Assembly: GCA_024760905.1 (NCBI GenBank)
Contig: CM045734.1
Span: forward strand, 42,857,064 to 42,921,063
DNA: 64,000 nucleotides
Origin: Plotosus lineatus
Lineage: Eukaryota; Chordata; Actinopteri; Siluriformes; Plotosidae
Direction: 5' to 3'
The translations under genes were made by a program, and so were the position numbers. The notes under the pieces are model-generated. The model did no database searches. It worked only from the letters and a program-made list of their open reading frames with translations, and had not been told where the DNA came from. Positions 47,481-59,689 of this stretch are shown in pieces (within the stretch, counting starts at the first letter, position 1; every line of letters begins with the position of its first letter).

Positions 47481-48704
47481 CCACATCAATAAATCAGGGG
47501 AATTCAGGAGTCTGATCCTGGTTCACCGGTTATAGTTTCTTGCACAAACTGCACGTAAGAAACATCCCAAAATTCAGGTATTTTGGAGGTGCTACAAACC
47601 TATCTATCATCTATCTAACATCTAGCATCACATATTGGCCTTTTTCAAAATGTTCAGATCATTTTTGCTTGTCAATTTTCTTTCATCCAAAAATATTGAC
47701 AATATTCATAAAGACAGATGGCAGGAACATGCTTTATATATCTGCATTCACATATCTAACACAAGCATAATTTGTGTACACAGGTATAAGTACTGCAAAC
47801 AGATTTTGGTCATCTGACAGGAACAAAATTGATCATTTGACAGGCTCATATCTCTGTTTTGTATATACAAAAAAATAGGCAATTACAATAAAATAGCTGT
47901 CTTTTATTTTGCCTGATGTTCTTGTGTCACTCTCATATTAGGATATAGGAACTGATTGTAACATGCATTGGTTCATGGAGAAATAAAAAAAAAAGGCGAA
48001 CTCGGGTCAAATGTCTGGGAGACACTTCTCACTGGTTATTGGCTTCTCTCTGCAAGCAGAGATATAAATCAATTGCCAGGAATTTAACACAAGTGAAATT
48101 GTCACATGTTACATGCCAGATGGTTGCACAGCTGATTGTTGACCACATTCTCACTGCCAAAACAAGGCCACTAATCTGCCTGTCCTCTAGGTAACCTTAG
48201 CATCCATAGTAGAAAAGATAATTTAAAAAGAAAGAAAGGCTTGTCCATACTGACCAAGCAAATGTTACTTTTAAAAGTGTGAACCTAAAAGGTTAGAAAA
48301 AAGGGAGTACATGGATTTTAATACGTGGAATCAGAGAGGTAAAAGTTTACATTCGGGTTTGTATAATCTGCTCAAAACGTTATTTTGGCATGAAAAAATG
48401 CTTACAGATTTTCCATAGGCTAACAAGAAGAGAAGGAAAAGGCTGAGAGCAATCCGATTGTACCATCAACCTTAATGTGGCAAAACGCATCCATACAATT
48501 ATTTAATCACGAAGCTCAAGGAGGTCTATAAACAACATATTAAATGTTGCCACTTGCTAAACAAGCCACGGACACTGATAGATTGTCCTCAACCACTTTT
48601 TCCCTCCCTCTTTAACGCAGCAATCTCCAGCTCTGTTCTTGGGGAGCTACCTTCCTGAATAATTTGGCTCCAACTCTATTCATGCATACCTGACCATATA
48701 CATA
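47481..48704 (+). other. edil3: Low-repeat intron
   Basis: About 1.2 kb in which I recognise no transposon or gene. Confidence 0.4.
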
Positions 48705-48706
48705 TA

Positions 48707-49554
48707 TAGTGATCCCTCGCTACTTTGTGCTTCAGTTTCTGCGGCTTCAGTGCATCGCAGGTTTTTCAAAAATATTACTCAAAAAATGAAAAAAAGGAAA
48801 TTAAGGAAGGGCAGTGGTGGCCTAGTGGTATAGGTGGTGGATCACTGATCCTAAGGTTGGGGGTTAAAGCCTAACTCACCACAAGTTGTCACTGCCCCCC
48901 AGTGCAGCTAACTGGGTTATCAAAGGCCAGCCATGTCTCTCACTGTCTATGGTGTGAGGTTCATGTAAAAGAACCATTTCTGACTTTCGTAAAGAGTAGC
49001 TGCAAAGCTGTCAGTGTGTTTGTGCCCTGCGATGGCCTGCTGAGCTGTCCAGGGTGTACTCTGCCTTCGCCCGGAGTTGGCTGGGATGGGCGCCAGCTTC
49101 CCCGCGACCCTAATTAGGATGAAGCGGTTACAGAAAATGAACTGAACTGAACTGAAATTAATGGAAAATAGTGGAAAAGTTAAGGAAAATGCCACAAAAC
49201 AAGGCCAATTATGCAAAAAAAAATGTAATTAATTAATTTAATTAAAAAAAAAAAAAAAAAAAACCTTAACAAAACCACTTATATTTTTATTTGAGGTGCA
49301 CATGCGTGCGTGTGTGTGTGTGTGTGCGTGTCTGTATGTGTGTGTATTTTTATTTTATTTGCAACTTTTGTATTATTTTTGAATGTTTAATTGTTATTAA
49401 AGCATTTTTAGTGTTGAATATGTATTTATTGATATTATATACACATATACATGTCCGTTTACATCAGTCATGGGGGGGTCGATCCTACTTTGTGGAAATT
49501 GGCAGTTGCGTAGGGTCTTGGTTCCCATTAATCTCGGAAAGTGAGGGATCACTG
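48707..49554. mobile_element. GATCCCTC short DNA element, copy 4
   Basis: Ends tagtgatccctcgctacttt and rc-matching aagtgagggatcactg, flanked by TA (48705-48706, 49555-49556). Includes the nested SINE-A at 48808-49153 and an A-run near 49240. Confidence 0.8.
48808..49153 (+). mobile_element. SINE-A nested in GATCCCTC element
   Basis: Full-length copy with L2-type tail ending gaactgaact. Flanked by gaaattaa (48797-48804 and 49154-49161). Confidence 0.88.

Positions 49555-49556
<2 letters not shown>

Positions 49557-49601
<45 letters not shown>
49557..49601. repeat. (TG)n microsatellite
   Basis: About 22 TG units immediately after the TA target of the GATCCCTC element. Confidence 0.95.
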
Positions 49602-49603
<2 letters not shown>

Positions 49604-49606
49604 CAC

Positions 49607-49760
49607 AGAGTTGTCACTGCGCAAATGTGCAGCTAACTGGGTTATCAAAGGCTGGCCATGTCTCTCACTGTCTATGGTGTGAGGCATGTAAAAGAACCGT
49701 AACTTTACGTTTTTCGTAAAGAGTAGCTGCAAAGCCGTCAGCGTGTTTCTCTCTGAGGAA
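49607..49760 (+). mobile_element. SINE-A fragment, body only
   Basis: Reads gcagctaactgggttatc, catgtaaaagaaccg, gtaaagagtagctgcaaagc and stops at gtgtttctctctg. Neither head nor tail. Confidence 0.75.
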
Positions 49761-49908
49761 AAAAAAAAAAACAAAGACAAAAACACTCCATGCGGAGTGG
49801 CGCCCCTCAAGGTTATAGCCTATGGTCTCCCTATGAAAGCCAGGCATGGCAAAGGAAGACGCCTATGGTTCAACCATGGACTTTGGCTGAAGATTGATAG
49901 ATATATCT

Positions 49909-49910
<2 letters not shown>

Positions 49911-49941
<31 letters not shown>

Positions 49942-49959
49942 ACACATGTATATATACTA

Positions 49960-50009
<50 letters not shown>
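49911..50009. repeat. (CA)n and (AT)n microsatellites
   Basis: (CA)n at 49911-49945 and (AT)n at 49964-50009, the latter directly against the RTE 5' end. Confidence 0.96.
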
Positions 50010-50013
<4 letters not shown>

Positions 50014-51677
50014 CACCCGTGAGGGGCACAAACCAGTGTCTCTCCCTCACGCCGGTCCCAAGCCCGGATAAATGCAGAGGGTTGCGTCAGGAAGGGCATC
50101 CGGCGTAAAACAAATGCCAAATAAACTATGCGAATCACAAGAAAGAATGACATACCGGATCGGTCGAGGCCCGGGTTAACAACGACCGCCATCAGTGCCG
50201 TCAATCAACAGGGTGCTGATGGAAATTGGACTACTGTTGGTCGAAGACGTCGAAGAAGGAGAGGCGGGAGGCGTGTCCGTTGCCAGAGAGAGAAAAGGAA
50301 AGGCATGAGTCTAGGACTGAAAGTAGGGACTTTGAATATTGGAACTATGACAGGAAAAGGTAGAGAGCTGGCTGACATGATGCAGAGGAGGAAGGTGGAC
50401 ATACTGTGTGTTCAGGAGACCAGGTGGAAAGGTCGCAAGGCTAGAAGCATAGGAGCAGGGTTTAAGCTGTTTTATCACGGTGTGGATGGGAAGAGAAATG
50501 GAGTCGGAGTCATCTTGAAGGAGGAGTTTGCCAGGAATGTTCTAGAAGTGAAAAGAGTGTCAGACAGAGTGATGAGTCTCAAGTTAGAAATTAAAGGTGT
50601 GATGGTCAATGTTGTTAGTGCTTATGCCCCACAGACAGGATGTGAGCGAGAAGAGAAGGAGAGATTCTGGAGGGAGTTAGATGAAGTGATGCAGAGTACC
50701 CCCAGAGGTGAAAGAATGGTCATTGGGGCAGACTTCAATGGACATGTTGGTGCAGGAAACAGAGGGGACGAGGAAGTGATGGGTAGGTTTGGTTTCCAGG
50801 ACAGGAACGCAGAAGGACAGATGTTGGTAGATTTTGCAAAAAGGATGGAAATGGCTGTGGTGAATACTTTCTTCCAGAAGAGAGAGGAGCATAGGGTGAC
50901 TTATAAAAGTGGAGGTAGGAGCACACAGGTAGACTACATCTTGTGCAGGCGATGTAATTTAAAGGAAGTCAGTGACTGCAAAGTAGTAGCGGGTGAGAGT
51001 GTTGCCAAACAGCATAGGATGGTGGTGTGCAGGATGATGCTGATGGTGAGGAAGGTGAAGAAGGTAAAGGCAGAGCAGAAGACAAAGTGGTGGAAGTTGA
51101 AAAAGGAAGAGTGTCGTGTTGTCTTCAAGGAGGAGTTGAAACAGGCTTTGGGTGGTCAGGAAGTGCTTCCAGATGACTGGACAACTACAGCGAATGTGAT
51201 CAGGGAGACAGGTAGGAGAATACTTGGTGTGTCATCTGGAAGGAAAGTAGATAAGGAGACTTGGTGGTGGAATGAGGAAGTGCAGGAGTGTGTACAAAGG
51301 AAGAGATTAGCTAAGAAGAAGTGGGACATTGACAAAACCGAAGAGAGTAAACAGGAGTACAGGGAGACACAGCGTAAGGCAAAGGTAGCAGTGTCAAAGG
51401 CCAAACAGAGCTGCGTTTGATGACTTGTATGCTCGGTTAGAAAGTAAGGAGGGAGAAAATGATTTATACAGGTTGGCACAGCAGAGAAATAGAGATGGGA
51501 AGGACGTGCAGCAAGTTAGATTGATAAAGGACAGAGAGGGAAATGTATTGACTGATGACAGAAGTGTGCTGGGAAGATGGAAAGAGTACTTTGAAGAGCT
51601 GATGAATGAGGAAAATGAGAGAGAAAAAAGAGTAGAAGAGGTGACTGTTGAGGACCAGGAAGTAGCAAAGATTACTG
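50010..51677 (+). mobile_element. RTE LINE, 5' half, plus-strand arm of inverted pair
   Basis: Starts aatgcacccgtgaggggcac. The 5' UTR has cccggataaatgc and ggaagggcatccggcg, followed by the endonuclease frame (50128-51420) and the linker to the reverse transcriptase in the next frame (51425-51677: LYRLAQQRNRDGKDVQQVRL, then EDQEVAKI). At 51677 it stops inside the sequence gcaaagatta and continues into the complement of the RT C-terminal region. It is the best-preserved RTE 5' half in the window. Confidence 0.93.
50128..51420 (+). pseudogene. RTE ORF: APE-type endonuclease domain
   Basis: A 430-codon open frame, related to the craniofacial-development-protein-2/BovB endonuclease group. It nicks target DNA for LINE insertion. 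The catalytic pattern is intact: N70 in GTLNIGT, E97 in CVQETRW, Y166 in SAYAPQTG, D202 and N204 in GADFNGHVG, D269 in TQVDYILCRR, and H296 in AKQHRMVV near the end of the domain. Residues 1-59 are an arginine-rich leader; M60 (MSLGLKVGTLN) may be the real start. After residue 427 a single frameshift near 51405-51425 separates it from the continuation AFDDLYARLESKEGEN, so the polyprotein is broken but only recently. The reverse transcriptase is absent from this copy. Confidence 0.88.
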
Positions 51678-54447
51678 ACGTGCTCATTCCTAATCCTATC
51701 CATCCTCGTTACTCCCAAAGAGAACCTCAACATTTTCATCTCTGCTACCTCCAACTCTGCCTCCTGTCTTTTCCCCAGGGCCACTGTTTCTAACCCATAC
51801 AGCATCGTTGGCCTCAACACCAATCTTGTACACTTTTCCTTTCATTTTTGCCGATACCCTCCTATCACACATCACACCGGACACTTTTCTCCAACCATTC
51901 CAACCTGCCTGCACACGCTTCTTCACCTCTTTTCCACACTCTCCATTGCTCTGGATTGTTGAGCCTAAGTACTTAAAATCCTCCACCTTTCTTATCTCTG
52001 CTCCCTGTAATCTCACCGTTCCTCTTTGGTCCTTGGCATTCATGCACATGTATTCTGTCTTACTGAGGCTAATCTTCATTCCCCTCCTTTCCAGGGCATA
52101 CCTCCACCTCTCTAGATTTTCCTGCACTTGTTCTCTGCTCTCACTGCAGATCACAATGTCGTCTGCAAACATTATAGTCCATGGGGAATCTTGTCTAACC
52201 TCGTCTGTCAGCCTGTCCATCACCAGAGCAAATCAGAAGGGCTCAGAGCTTACCCTTGATGCATTCCCACCTCCACTTTGAACTCTTCTGTCACACTGAC
52301 AGCACACCTCACCACTGTCGTACATCTCTCATACATGTCCTGCACCACTCTAACATACTTCTCTGCCACTCCAGACTTCTGCATGCAATACCACAGTTCC
52401 TCTCTCGGCACCCTGTCATATGCTTTCTCTCGATCCACAAAGGCACAATGCAGCTCCTTCTGGCCTTCTCTCTACTTCTCTATTAACATCCTCAAGGCAA
52501 ACCCTGCATCTGTGGTGCTCTTTCTTGGCATAAAACCAAACTGTTGTTCACAAATGCTGACCTCTGCCCTTAGTCTAGCGTCCACTATTCTTCCCATAAC
52601 TTCATTGTATGGCTCATCAACTTTATCCCTCTGTAGTTGCCACAACTCTGCACGTCTCCCTTGTTCTTAAAAATGGGCACCATCACACTTCTCCTCCATT
52701 CCTCTGGCATCTTCTCACTCTCTAAGACCTTGTTGAATGTTCTTGTCTGGAAATCTACTGCTACTTCTTCTAGACACTTCCATACCTCCAATGGTATGTC
52801 ATCAGGACCAACTGCCTTTCCATTCTTCATCCTCTTCAATGCCCTCCTCAATTCACCCTTACTAATCTTTGCTACTTCCTGGTCCACAATGCTCACCTCT
52901 TCTACTCTTTTTTCTCTCTCTCATTTTCCTCATTCTTCAGCTCTTCAAAGTACTCTTTCCATCTTTCCAGCACACATCTGTCATCAGTCAATACATTTCC
53001 CTCTCTGTCCTTAATCACTCTAACTTGCTGCACGTCCTTCCCATCTCTATTTCTCTGCTGTGCCAACCTGTATAAATCATTTTCTCCCTCTTTACTTCCC
53101 AACCGACCATACAAGTCTGTTTGGCCTTTGACAACGTTACCTTCACCTTATGCTGTGTCCCCCTGTACTCCTGTTTACTCTCTTCAGTCCTCTCTATGTC
53201 CCACTTCTTCTTCGCTAACCTCTTCCTTTGTACACACTCCAGCACGCCCTCATTCCATTACCAAGTCTCCTTATCTCCTCTCCTTCCAGATGACACACCA
53301 AGTATTCACTTATCCGTCGCCCTGATCACATTAGCTGTAGTTGTCCAGTCATCTGGAAGCCATTCCTGACCACCCAAAACCTGTTTCAACTCCTCCTTGA
53401 AGACAACACAACACTTCCTTTTTCAGCTTCCACCACTTGTCTTCTGCTCTGCCTTTTCCTTCTTCACCTTCCTCACCATCAGCATCATCCTGCACACCAC
53501 CACCCTATGATGTTTGGCAACACTCTCACCCACTACTACTTTGCAGTCACTGACTTCCTTCAAATTACATCGCCTACACAAAATGTAGTCTACCCATGTG
53601 CTCCTACCTCTTTTATAAGTCACCCTATGCTCCTGTCTCTTCTGGAAGAAAGTATTCACCACAGTTCCTGTCTTGGATACCAAACCAGGCCATCACTTCC
53701 TCGTCCCCTCTGTTGCCTGCACCAACATGTCCATTGAAGTCTGCCCCAATGACCACTCTTTTGCCTCTGGGGGAATTCTGCATCACGTCATCGAACTCAC
53801 TCCAGAATCTCTCCTTCTCTTCTAGCTCACATCCTGCCTGCGGGGCATAAGCACTAACAACATTGAACATTACACCTTCAATTTCTAACTTGAGACTCAT
53901 CACTCTGTCTGACACTCTTTTCACTTCTAGAACATTCCTGACAAACTCCTCCTTCAAGATGACTCCTATTCCATTTCTCTTCCCATCCACACCATGAAAA
54001 AACAGCTTAAACCCTGCTTCTAAGCTTCTAGCCTTGCTACCTTTCCACCTGGTCTCCTGAACACATAGTATTCCACCTTCCTCCTCTGCATCATGTCAGC
54101 CAGCTCTCTACCTTTTCCTGTCATAGTTCCAACATTCAAAGTCCCTACTTTCAGTCCTAGACTCATGCCTTTCCTCTTCTCACTCTGCCTACGGACACAC
54201 CTCCCGCCTCTCCTTCTTCAACGTCTTCAACCAACAGTAGTCCCATTTCCACCAGCACCCTGTTGGTGAACAGCACTGATGACGGTCATTGTTAACCCGA
54301 GCCTGTATGAAATTCTTTGTTGTGACTCGCATGGCATTTGTTTTACGCCGGATGCCCTTCCTGACGCAACACTCTGCATTTATCCGGGCTTGGGACTGGC
54401 ATGAGGGAGAGACACTGGCGTGTGCCCCTCCCTCACGGCTGCATTAG
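51678..54447 (-). mobile_element. RTE LINE, nearly full, minus-strand arm of inverted pair
   Basis: Read from 54447 on the minus strand: 5' UTR complement (ctgcattagaaag at the end, then cccggataaatgcag), endonuclease with frameshifts (KRNGIGVILKEEFVRNVLEV, GADFNGHVGAGNRGDEE, STWVDYILCRRCNLKE), linker, and then the reverse transcriptase: KGELRRALKRMKNGKAVGPD, GNYRGIKLMSHTMKLWEE, AYDRVPREELWYCMQKSGVA and MFADDIVICSESREQVQENL. It ends near LGVTRMDRIRNEH, about 300 bases short of the normal 3' terminus. Several indels make it non-coding. Its 52861-54447 part is the inverted partner of 50010-51677. Confidence 0.9.
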
Positions 54448-54477
54448 AAAGTTGTATCATATTAGATGTAGGTATTA

Positions 54478-54933
54478 CAGGGATCCCTCCCTACTTCTCG
54501 CTTCAATTCAGGCGGCTTCAGTGCATCATTTTTTTGTTTGTTTGTTTTCTCCTCAATATTCATTGAATTAAAAAATAAGGAAATTAAGAAAGAAAAAGGG
54601 AAAAAGTTAAGGAAAATGCCGCAAAACAAGGCCAATTATGCAAAGAAAAACCAAACAAACAAAAACAACCCAAACCATCAAAACCATTTACGTTTTTATG
54701 TGAGGTCTGCATCTGTATGTGTGTGTATTGATATTTTGTGCAATAATGTTTTATGTTTATTGTTATTATAAGCATTTATAGCATTGAACATGTATTTATT
54801 GATGTTATATACACATATACTAGTACATGTGAGTATACATTAGCTGGGGCGGGGTGTCGATCCTACTTCGCGGAATTTGACAGTTTGTGGGGGATCTCGG
54901 TCCCAATTAACCACGGCTAGTGAGGGATCCCTG
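54478..54933. mobile_element. GATCCCTC short DNA element, copy 5
   Basis: Ends cagggatccctccctac and tagtgagggatccctg, flanked by TA (54476-54477, 54934-54935). 456 bases. The interior follows copy 2 in the same orientation. Confidence 0.82.
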
Positions 54934-54935
54934 TA

Positions 54936-55607
54936 TATACAAAGGATTGAATTGTTTACTGTTCGCATTTCCGAGCTGTTAGTTGCTTCCCTGTCGAACA
55001 ATCTTCCATTCAGTAAAGTGGTGATGTTTTGTTTGGTGATGTTTTCTTTGATATTTGGTTTCAGTGAAGCAGTTTCACCTACAAACTATTCACATTGATC
55101 TATTAAGCATCATAGCTGCCAGAGTTCACTCTGGGAATTGTCTTACCCTCTGAAGAAGGTCATGGGAATTTTTGCTTGTCAATCCCTGATATTAAGTAAA
55201 TATAAAATACAACTGGTGTGGCACAGACCTCCCACCATCTGTGCCACTTCTTCACCCCACCCTGCAACCATGCAGGATATAGCCTATATCACAGCCCCGC
55301 ACCCAGCTGCTTGCTGTATGGAGATTTCGTCACTCAGCCTAAGCTGAATTTCACTTCTGAACTGCCACAAGCTGCTGAAGCTCATATCTGATTAGAAAGC
55401 ACAGGTCCTGAGGGAGCCAATTGATGTGAGTAGGGTTGACGGTGTGTGTGATTGTATGACAGTATGACAGACTCATTGTGTTAAAGAGCATGCGTGTATG
55501 TATGAGTAGCAGAGCTGACATCTAAAGAAAGACAAAATGTGTTAATAAAATCAGTTATACAAACTCAAATCTGGAAACAAGCCAGTTATTTTTGTTAAGC
55601 TTCTGTC
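54936..55607 (+). other. edil3: Low-repeat intron
   Basis: Nothing recognised. A frame at 55138-55347 has no domain. Confidence 0.4.
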
Positions 55608-55735
55608 ATTCATTCATTTTCTGAACCGGTAAATCCTAATTAGGGTCGTGGGTGAGGCTGGCGCCTATCTCAGCTGTCTCTGGGAGAAAGCAGAGTACAC
55701 CATGGACAACTCACCAAGCCATCGCAGAGAACCAG
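55608..55735 (-). mobile_element. SINE tail fragment (L2-type)
   Basis: Complement of the shared tail: ttctgaaccggtaaatcc, gtgaggctggcgcctatc, gagtacaccatggacaac. Confidence 0.7.
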
Positions 55736-55814
55736 CTTCTGTTTTATACTATCTGTCAAATATATTACATGTATGAAGAATTGAATAATACATGAAGACA
55801 TAATTATTGATGTC

Positions 55815-56110
55815 ATGGGGGACATAGTGGTTAGCATGCTGGCCTTATTCAAGTCTTGGGCTCAATGAGGGCATTTCTGTGTGGAGTTTGTAGGTTCTCC
55901 CTGCACTTGTGTCGGTGACTTTTCGTACTCCAATTGTCTCCAAAATGCAGATTTATCAAATTGGCTGTTCCAAATTACAGCAATGTGTGAAGGGTTGTTT
56001 GTGCTGAGCTGTTCAGGGTGTACCCCACCTTTGCCCAGTGTCAGCTGAGTCAGGCTTCAGTCCCCTCTGACCTTAGTATGATAAGTGGTTCAGTGAATGG
56101 ATGATTTAAG
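55815..56110 (+). mobile_element. SINE-B, L2-type tail
   Basis: Head gggggacatagtggttagc, body gtgtggagtttgtaggttc, tail gctgttcagggtgtacccc. Confidence 0.75.
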
Positions 56111-56233
56111 TTTGACAAAATGGCAAACTTTAGTATTTTGACCTCAGATAGAAGCAGATTTCAGGGACCAGATTTTATAATGTTTAATCTTAATTCTTAC
56201 AGTAAAATTATGAAATTCAAAATGTACCATACT

Positions 56234-56659
56234 TGTTTTTCCTTTTGGCTTTTCCCTTCAGAGGTCTCACCCATCTCACCCTATCCTCTGCATCTTCTTC
56301 TCTTACACCAACAACCTTCATGTCCTCCTTCACCACGTCCATAAATCTCCTCTTTGCTCTTCCTCTAGGCCTTCTACCTGGGAGTTCCAACCTCGGCATC
56401 CTACTACCAATATATTCACTATCCCTCCTCTGTACATGTCCAAACCATCTCAATCTAGCCTCTCTGACTTTGTCTCCAAAACCTCTTACATGTGCTGTCC
56501 CTCTGATGTGCTCATTCCTGATCCTATCCATCCTTGTTACTTCCAAAGAGAACCTCAACATTTTCATCTCTGCTACCTCCAGCTCTGACTCCTGTCTTTT
56601 TCTCAGCGCTACTGTTTCTAAACCATACAACATCGCTGGCCTCATCATCGTCTTGATAG
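56234..56659 (-). mobile_element. RTE LINE 3' end, 5'-truncated
   Basis: Minus-strand frame AMLYGLETVALRKRQESELE, RMDRIRNEHIRGTAHVRGFG, RRPRGRAKRRFMDVVKEDMK to the 3' terminus. Flanked by tgtaccatact (56223-56233) and tgtgccatact (56660-56670). The longest open stretch (143 codons) shows it is fairly young. Confidence 0.9.
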
Positions 56660-56779
56660 TGTGCCATACTAGACCTTTTCAATGAAACCATTTTTTTTTT
56701 TTTTTGTGTAGATTGATTAATACTTGGATATGTTATTAATTTTAAATCTTATAACCTTTTTTGAAAAGAATCTGTCTAA

Positions 56780-57115
56780 GCATAAGGCGGCACAGTTGCA
56801 TGGTGCTTAGCATGTCCGCATCATAACAAGAAAGTCCTGGGATTGAGTCCAAGGCTCAGAGAGGATATTTCTGTGTGGATGCTATCTCTGTGATTGCTTG
56901 GATTTTCTTCAGGTACTCTGGTTTCCTCCCATAGTCCAAAAACATGTACATTAGGCTTCAAACTGACCCTAACTGACCCTGTGAGTGTAAATGGTTGTAT
57001 GTTTTGTTCCTACGATGGTCTGGAAAACTGTTCAGGGTGTACCCTGCCTTGGCCCAGTGTCAGCTAAAATAGGCTCTAGCATCCCTGTGATTATATTAAA
57101 ATGTTTGGCAAATGA
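56780..57115 (+). mobile_element. SINE-B, nearly full
   Basis: Head ggcggcacagttgcatggtgc, B box gattgagtcc, body ggtactctggtttcctccc, tail tgttcagggtgtaccctgcc. Confidence 0.78.
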
Positions 57116-57464
57116 TTGACTGTGAGAGTCTAAGCATAACTGAAAAATATATGAAAATCTTCCACCTTTGCACTTGTGAGCTGCCCCAGGATAATTTTAT
57201 TTTGAATAATTGGTCAGGAAATTTATCTGCATAATGTCACTCTGAGTGCTTTCCTCAAACTGAGGACATAAAGTTAAAAAAAAAAAATCAGTATTTTGAT
57301 GGAAAAAATTCTCTGTAATCGGTGTTTGCTTATGTGGGTTGAAAATAAAAATGAACACAGTAAAGGAAATTAATTTTATTGCAGTTTGAACTTCAGCGGT
57401 AGTTAAAATTCCAATTGTTCAGATGAGTATATTTGTTCAAATTAAATATTTTTACATTATTTCA
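57116..57464 (+). other. edil3: Plain intron
   Basis: Nothing recognisable. Confidence 0.4.
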
Positions 57465-57735
57465 GTGTCTCAGTGGTGTAGTCGTGAGCGCTTTCGTCTC
57501 TCAGCAAACAGGTCCTGGGTTTGAGTCCCGTGCTCAGCCGGGTATTTTTTTGTGTTAAGATCACATGTTCTCCATTGTGTGTGTTTCCGCCATGTACTCC
57601 AGCTTCCTCCCACAGTCAAATTGTCCATTACGTATACATTCGGATAACTGTCTGTTCAGGGTATACCTTCCCTACCTTTGCCCAGAGTCGGTCTGTAAAA
57701 GTAAGTTGTTCGTCAAGTGGATAAATGAACGGATG
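57465..57735 (+). mobile_element. SINE-B, internal deletions
   Basis: Head tcagtggtgtagtcgtgagc, B box ggtttgagtcc, body gtactccagcttcctccc, and a short tail. Confidence 0.75.
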
Positions 57736-58098
57736 GACAGGAAGATATTCACTTTTTCACCATTATTATACAGGATTTCTATATTTTTCATTCAATTTGC
57801 TGAATGACCAAGCAGGATATTGACTGATGTTGGTTGATTGATACTTGCTTTTGGGACCTGAATTAGCTTTTCATCCAACTCTTCTGCTTCAGTGTTGATA
57901 AATTGAGCTGAGTTGGGACTGAAAGATGCGAAAAAGTGATACTTCGCAATGTGACCCTTCTGATTTCAATAATAAGAGTTTGTCTTGAAAAAGAGAAAGT
58001 GGGAGCGCGAGTCTGTATCTGATACATCACTTGGCCTCTCAGACAATCTAAAACATTAAGCATTCATATGTTTTCTCCTGGATACAAAAGAAAAAAAT
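57736..58098 (+). other. edil3: Plain intron
   Basis: Nothing recognisable. Confidence 0.4.
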
Positions 58099-58109
58099 AT
58101 TTTTATGGT

Positions 58110-58476
58110 TCAGTTCATTTTCTGTAACCGCTTCATCCTAATTAGGGTCACGGGGAGGCTGGTGCCCATCCCAGCCAACTCAGGGCGAGGGCAGAGTACA
58201 CCCTGAACAGCTCGCCAGGCCATCGCAGGGCGGAAACACGCTGACAGCTTTGCAGCCTACTCTTTACGAAAGTCAGAAATGGTTCTTTTACATGAACCTC
58301 ACACCATAGACAGTGAGAGACATGGCCGGCCTTTGATAACCCAGTTAGCTGCACTGGGGGGGTGGGGGGTGGGGGTGGGGGGGACGACAGTGACAACCTT
58401 GTGGAGAGTGGGACTCGAACCCCCAACCTTTGAATCAGCGATCCGGCACCTTATACCACTAGACCACCACTGCCCT
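58110..58476 (-). mobile_element. SINE-A, full length, L2-type tail, perfect TSD
   Basis: Minus-strand copy with an intact head at its right end (accactagaccaccactgccc). Flanked by a perfect 11-base duplication atttttatggt (58099-58109, 58477-58487). A G-rich run lies between head and body. Confidence 0.93.
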
Positions 58477-58487
58477 ATTTTTATGGT

Positions 58488-59122
58488 GTGCAGCACTGTC
58501 ATTGTGGATAGATGTGTTAGTGGTGAATACAAAATATTTTTTTTTTTGTAAATTTGGTTTGGTTTGACCTTCCGTGCTCAAGGGCTTTCTTTTTAGAACT
58601 ACATTAAGACTTCCTTTGATCTGACTTTGCTAATATCATGACACAGACTGACTCATCAAGACTGCTCCACTGGTTTCATCTTCCAGTTGAGAATTTCGTC
58701 ATCTGCAGTTTGTGTAATTGTCGTCGTTTGATTCTGCCAATGCCAAAACTCATTTTATGCCATTTATGGGCTGTTAGTGTGTATATTGTAGTAAAGTGTG
58801 CATGTAGATGTTTCATTACCAAGCAAAGCCCTGTGTAATTGCCTGTATTCAGCCTATTAGCATTCCTTGATTTGTTTATTTTCTGTTTTGGTTCATTTCT
58901 GGTACGCTTAGAGAGGTTGGCTCCGTGCACACAGTACTTACCTAACCAAGTCTGTCATGGTAAAAAAAATAAATAAATACATAAATAAATAAAAAATAAC
59001 TATAAAAGTCCTGTTCCTGAGTAGTACTGTATATACAGTTATGTATCCTCGTCTTGGTGGACCTTTCATCTGGGGACGATTCAGTGACATCCTCCTCACG
59101 TTCCACACATAATTTAGTACAG
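58488..59122 (+). other. edil3: Plain intron
   Basis: Unique-looking, with an (AAAT)n run near 58968. No gene recognised. Confidence 0.4.
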
Positions 59123-59124
59123 TA

Positions 59125-59429
59125 CAGTCGGCCCTACTTACGAAACTGAGCCTTTTTCGTAACCTGGAGTTTTCGTAAGTTGTACCGCATTTTACGTGTA
59201 AAACGCATGATTCGTTCCAAGGCTCCCAAGACTACCCCATACACCCTGTAAAAATGGTAAAAGTGCACCAATGCTGAGATATGTATGAAACATGTGTTAA
59301 AAGTAAAAATATATATATATTTATTAAACCATTTAAACATTTTATTAACAGATTAAACAATTTTATTAACATATTTATTAATTAAACCATTATTAAACAT
59401 TTTTTATTAACGCACACACACACACGCAC

Positions 59430-59473
<44 letters not shown>

Positions 59474-59687
59474 GAGTGGCGCGCTCCGACGAATGCGGGC
59501 TCCGCCCACACGTAGCGTGCAGCCAATGAGAGAGCAACTCGCGTATTTTTTGAATTTTTGAATGGCGCGTTTGGTGCTTTTCGTAAGAAGAGGTTGTTTC
59601 GTATACAGAGGGCGAAAATTTAAGAAAACGTTTTTTGTAACCTGGATTTTTCGTATTCAGAGGTTTTCATAAGTAGAGGGCCGACTG
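59125..59687. mobile_element. Tigger/pogo-like MITE, complete
   Basis: Ends cagtcggccctacttacg and aagtagagggccgactg are inverted repeats flanked by TA (59123-59124, 59688-59689). 563 bases. The interior has gcagccaatgagagagc and gaatggcgcgtttggtgc as in 14200-14300, plus a (CT)n run (59434-59468). No coding capacity. Confidence 0.88.
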
Positions 59688-59689
59688 TA

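Noticed and set aside
50010..54447. Twin-priming product
   Set aside because: Twin priming gives complementary, largely non-overlapping pieces; here both arms contain the same 5' half.
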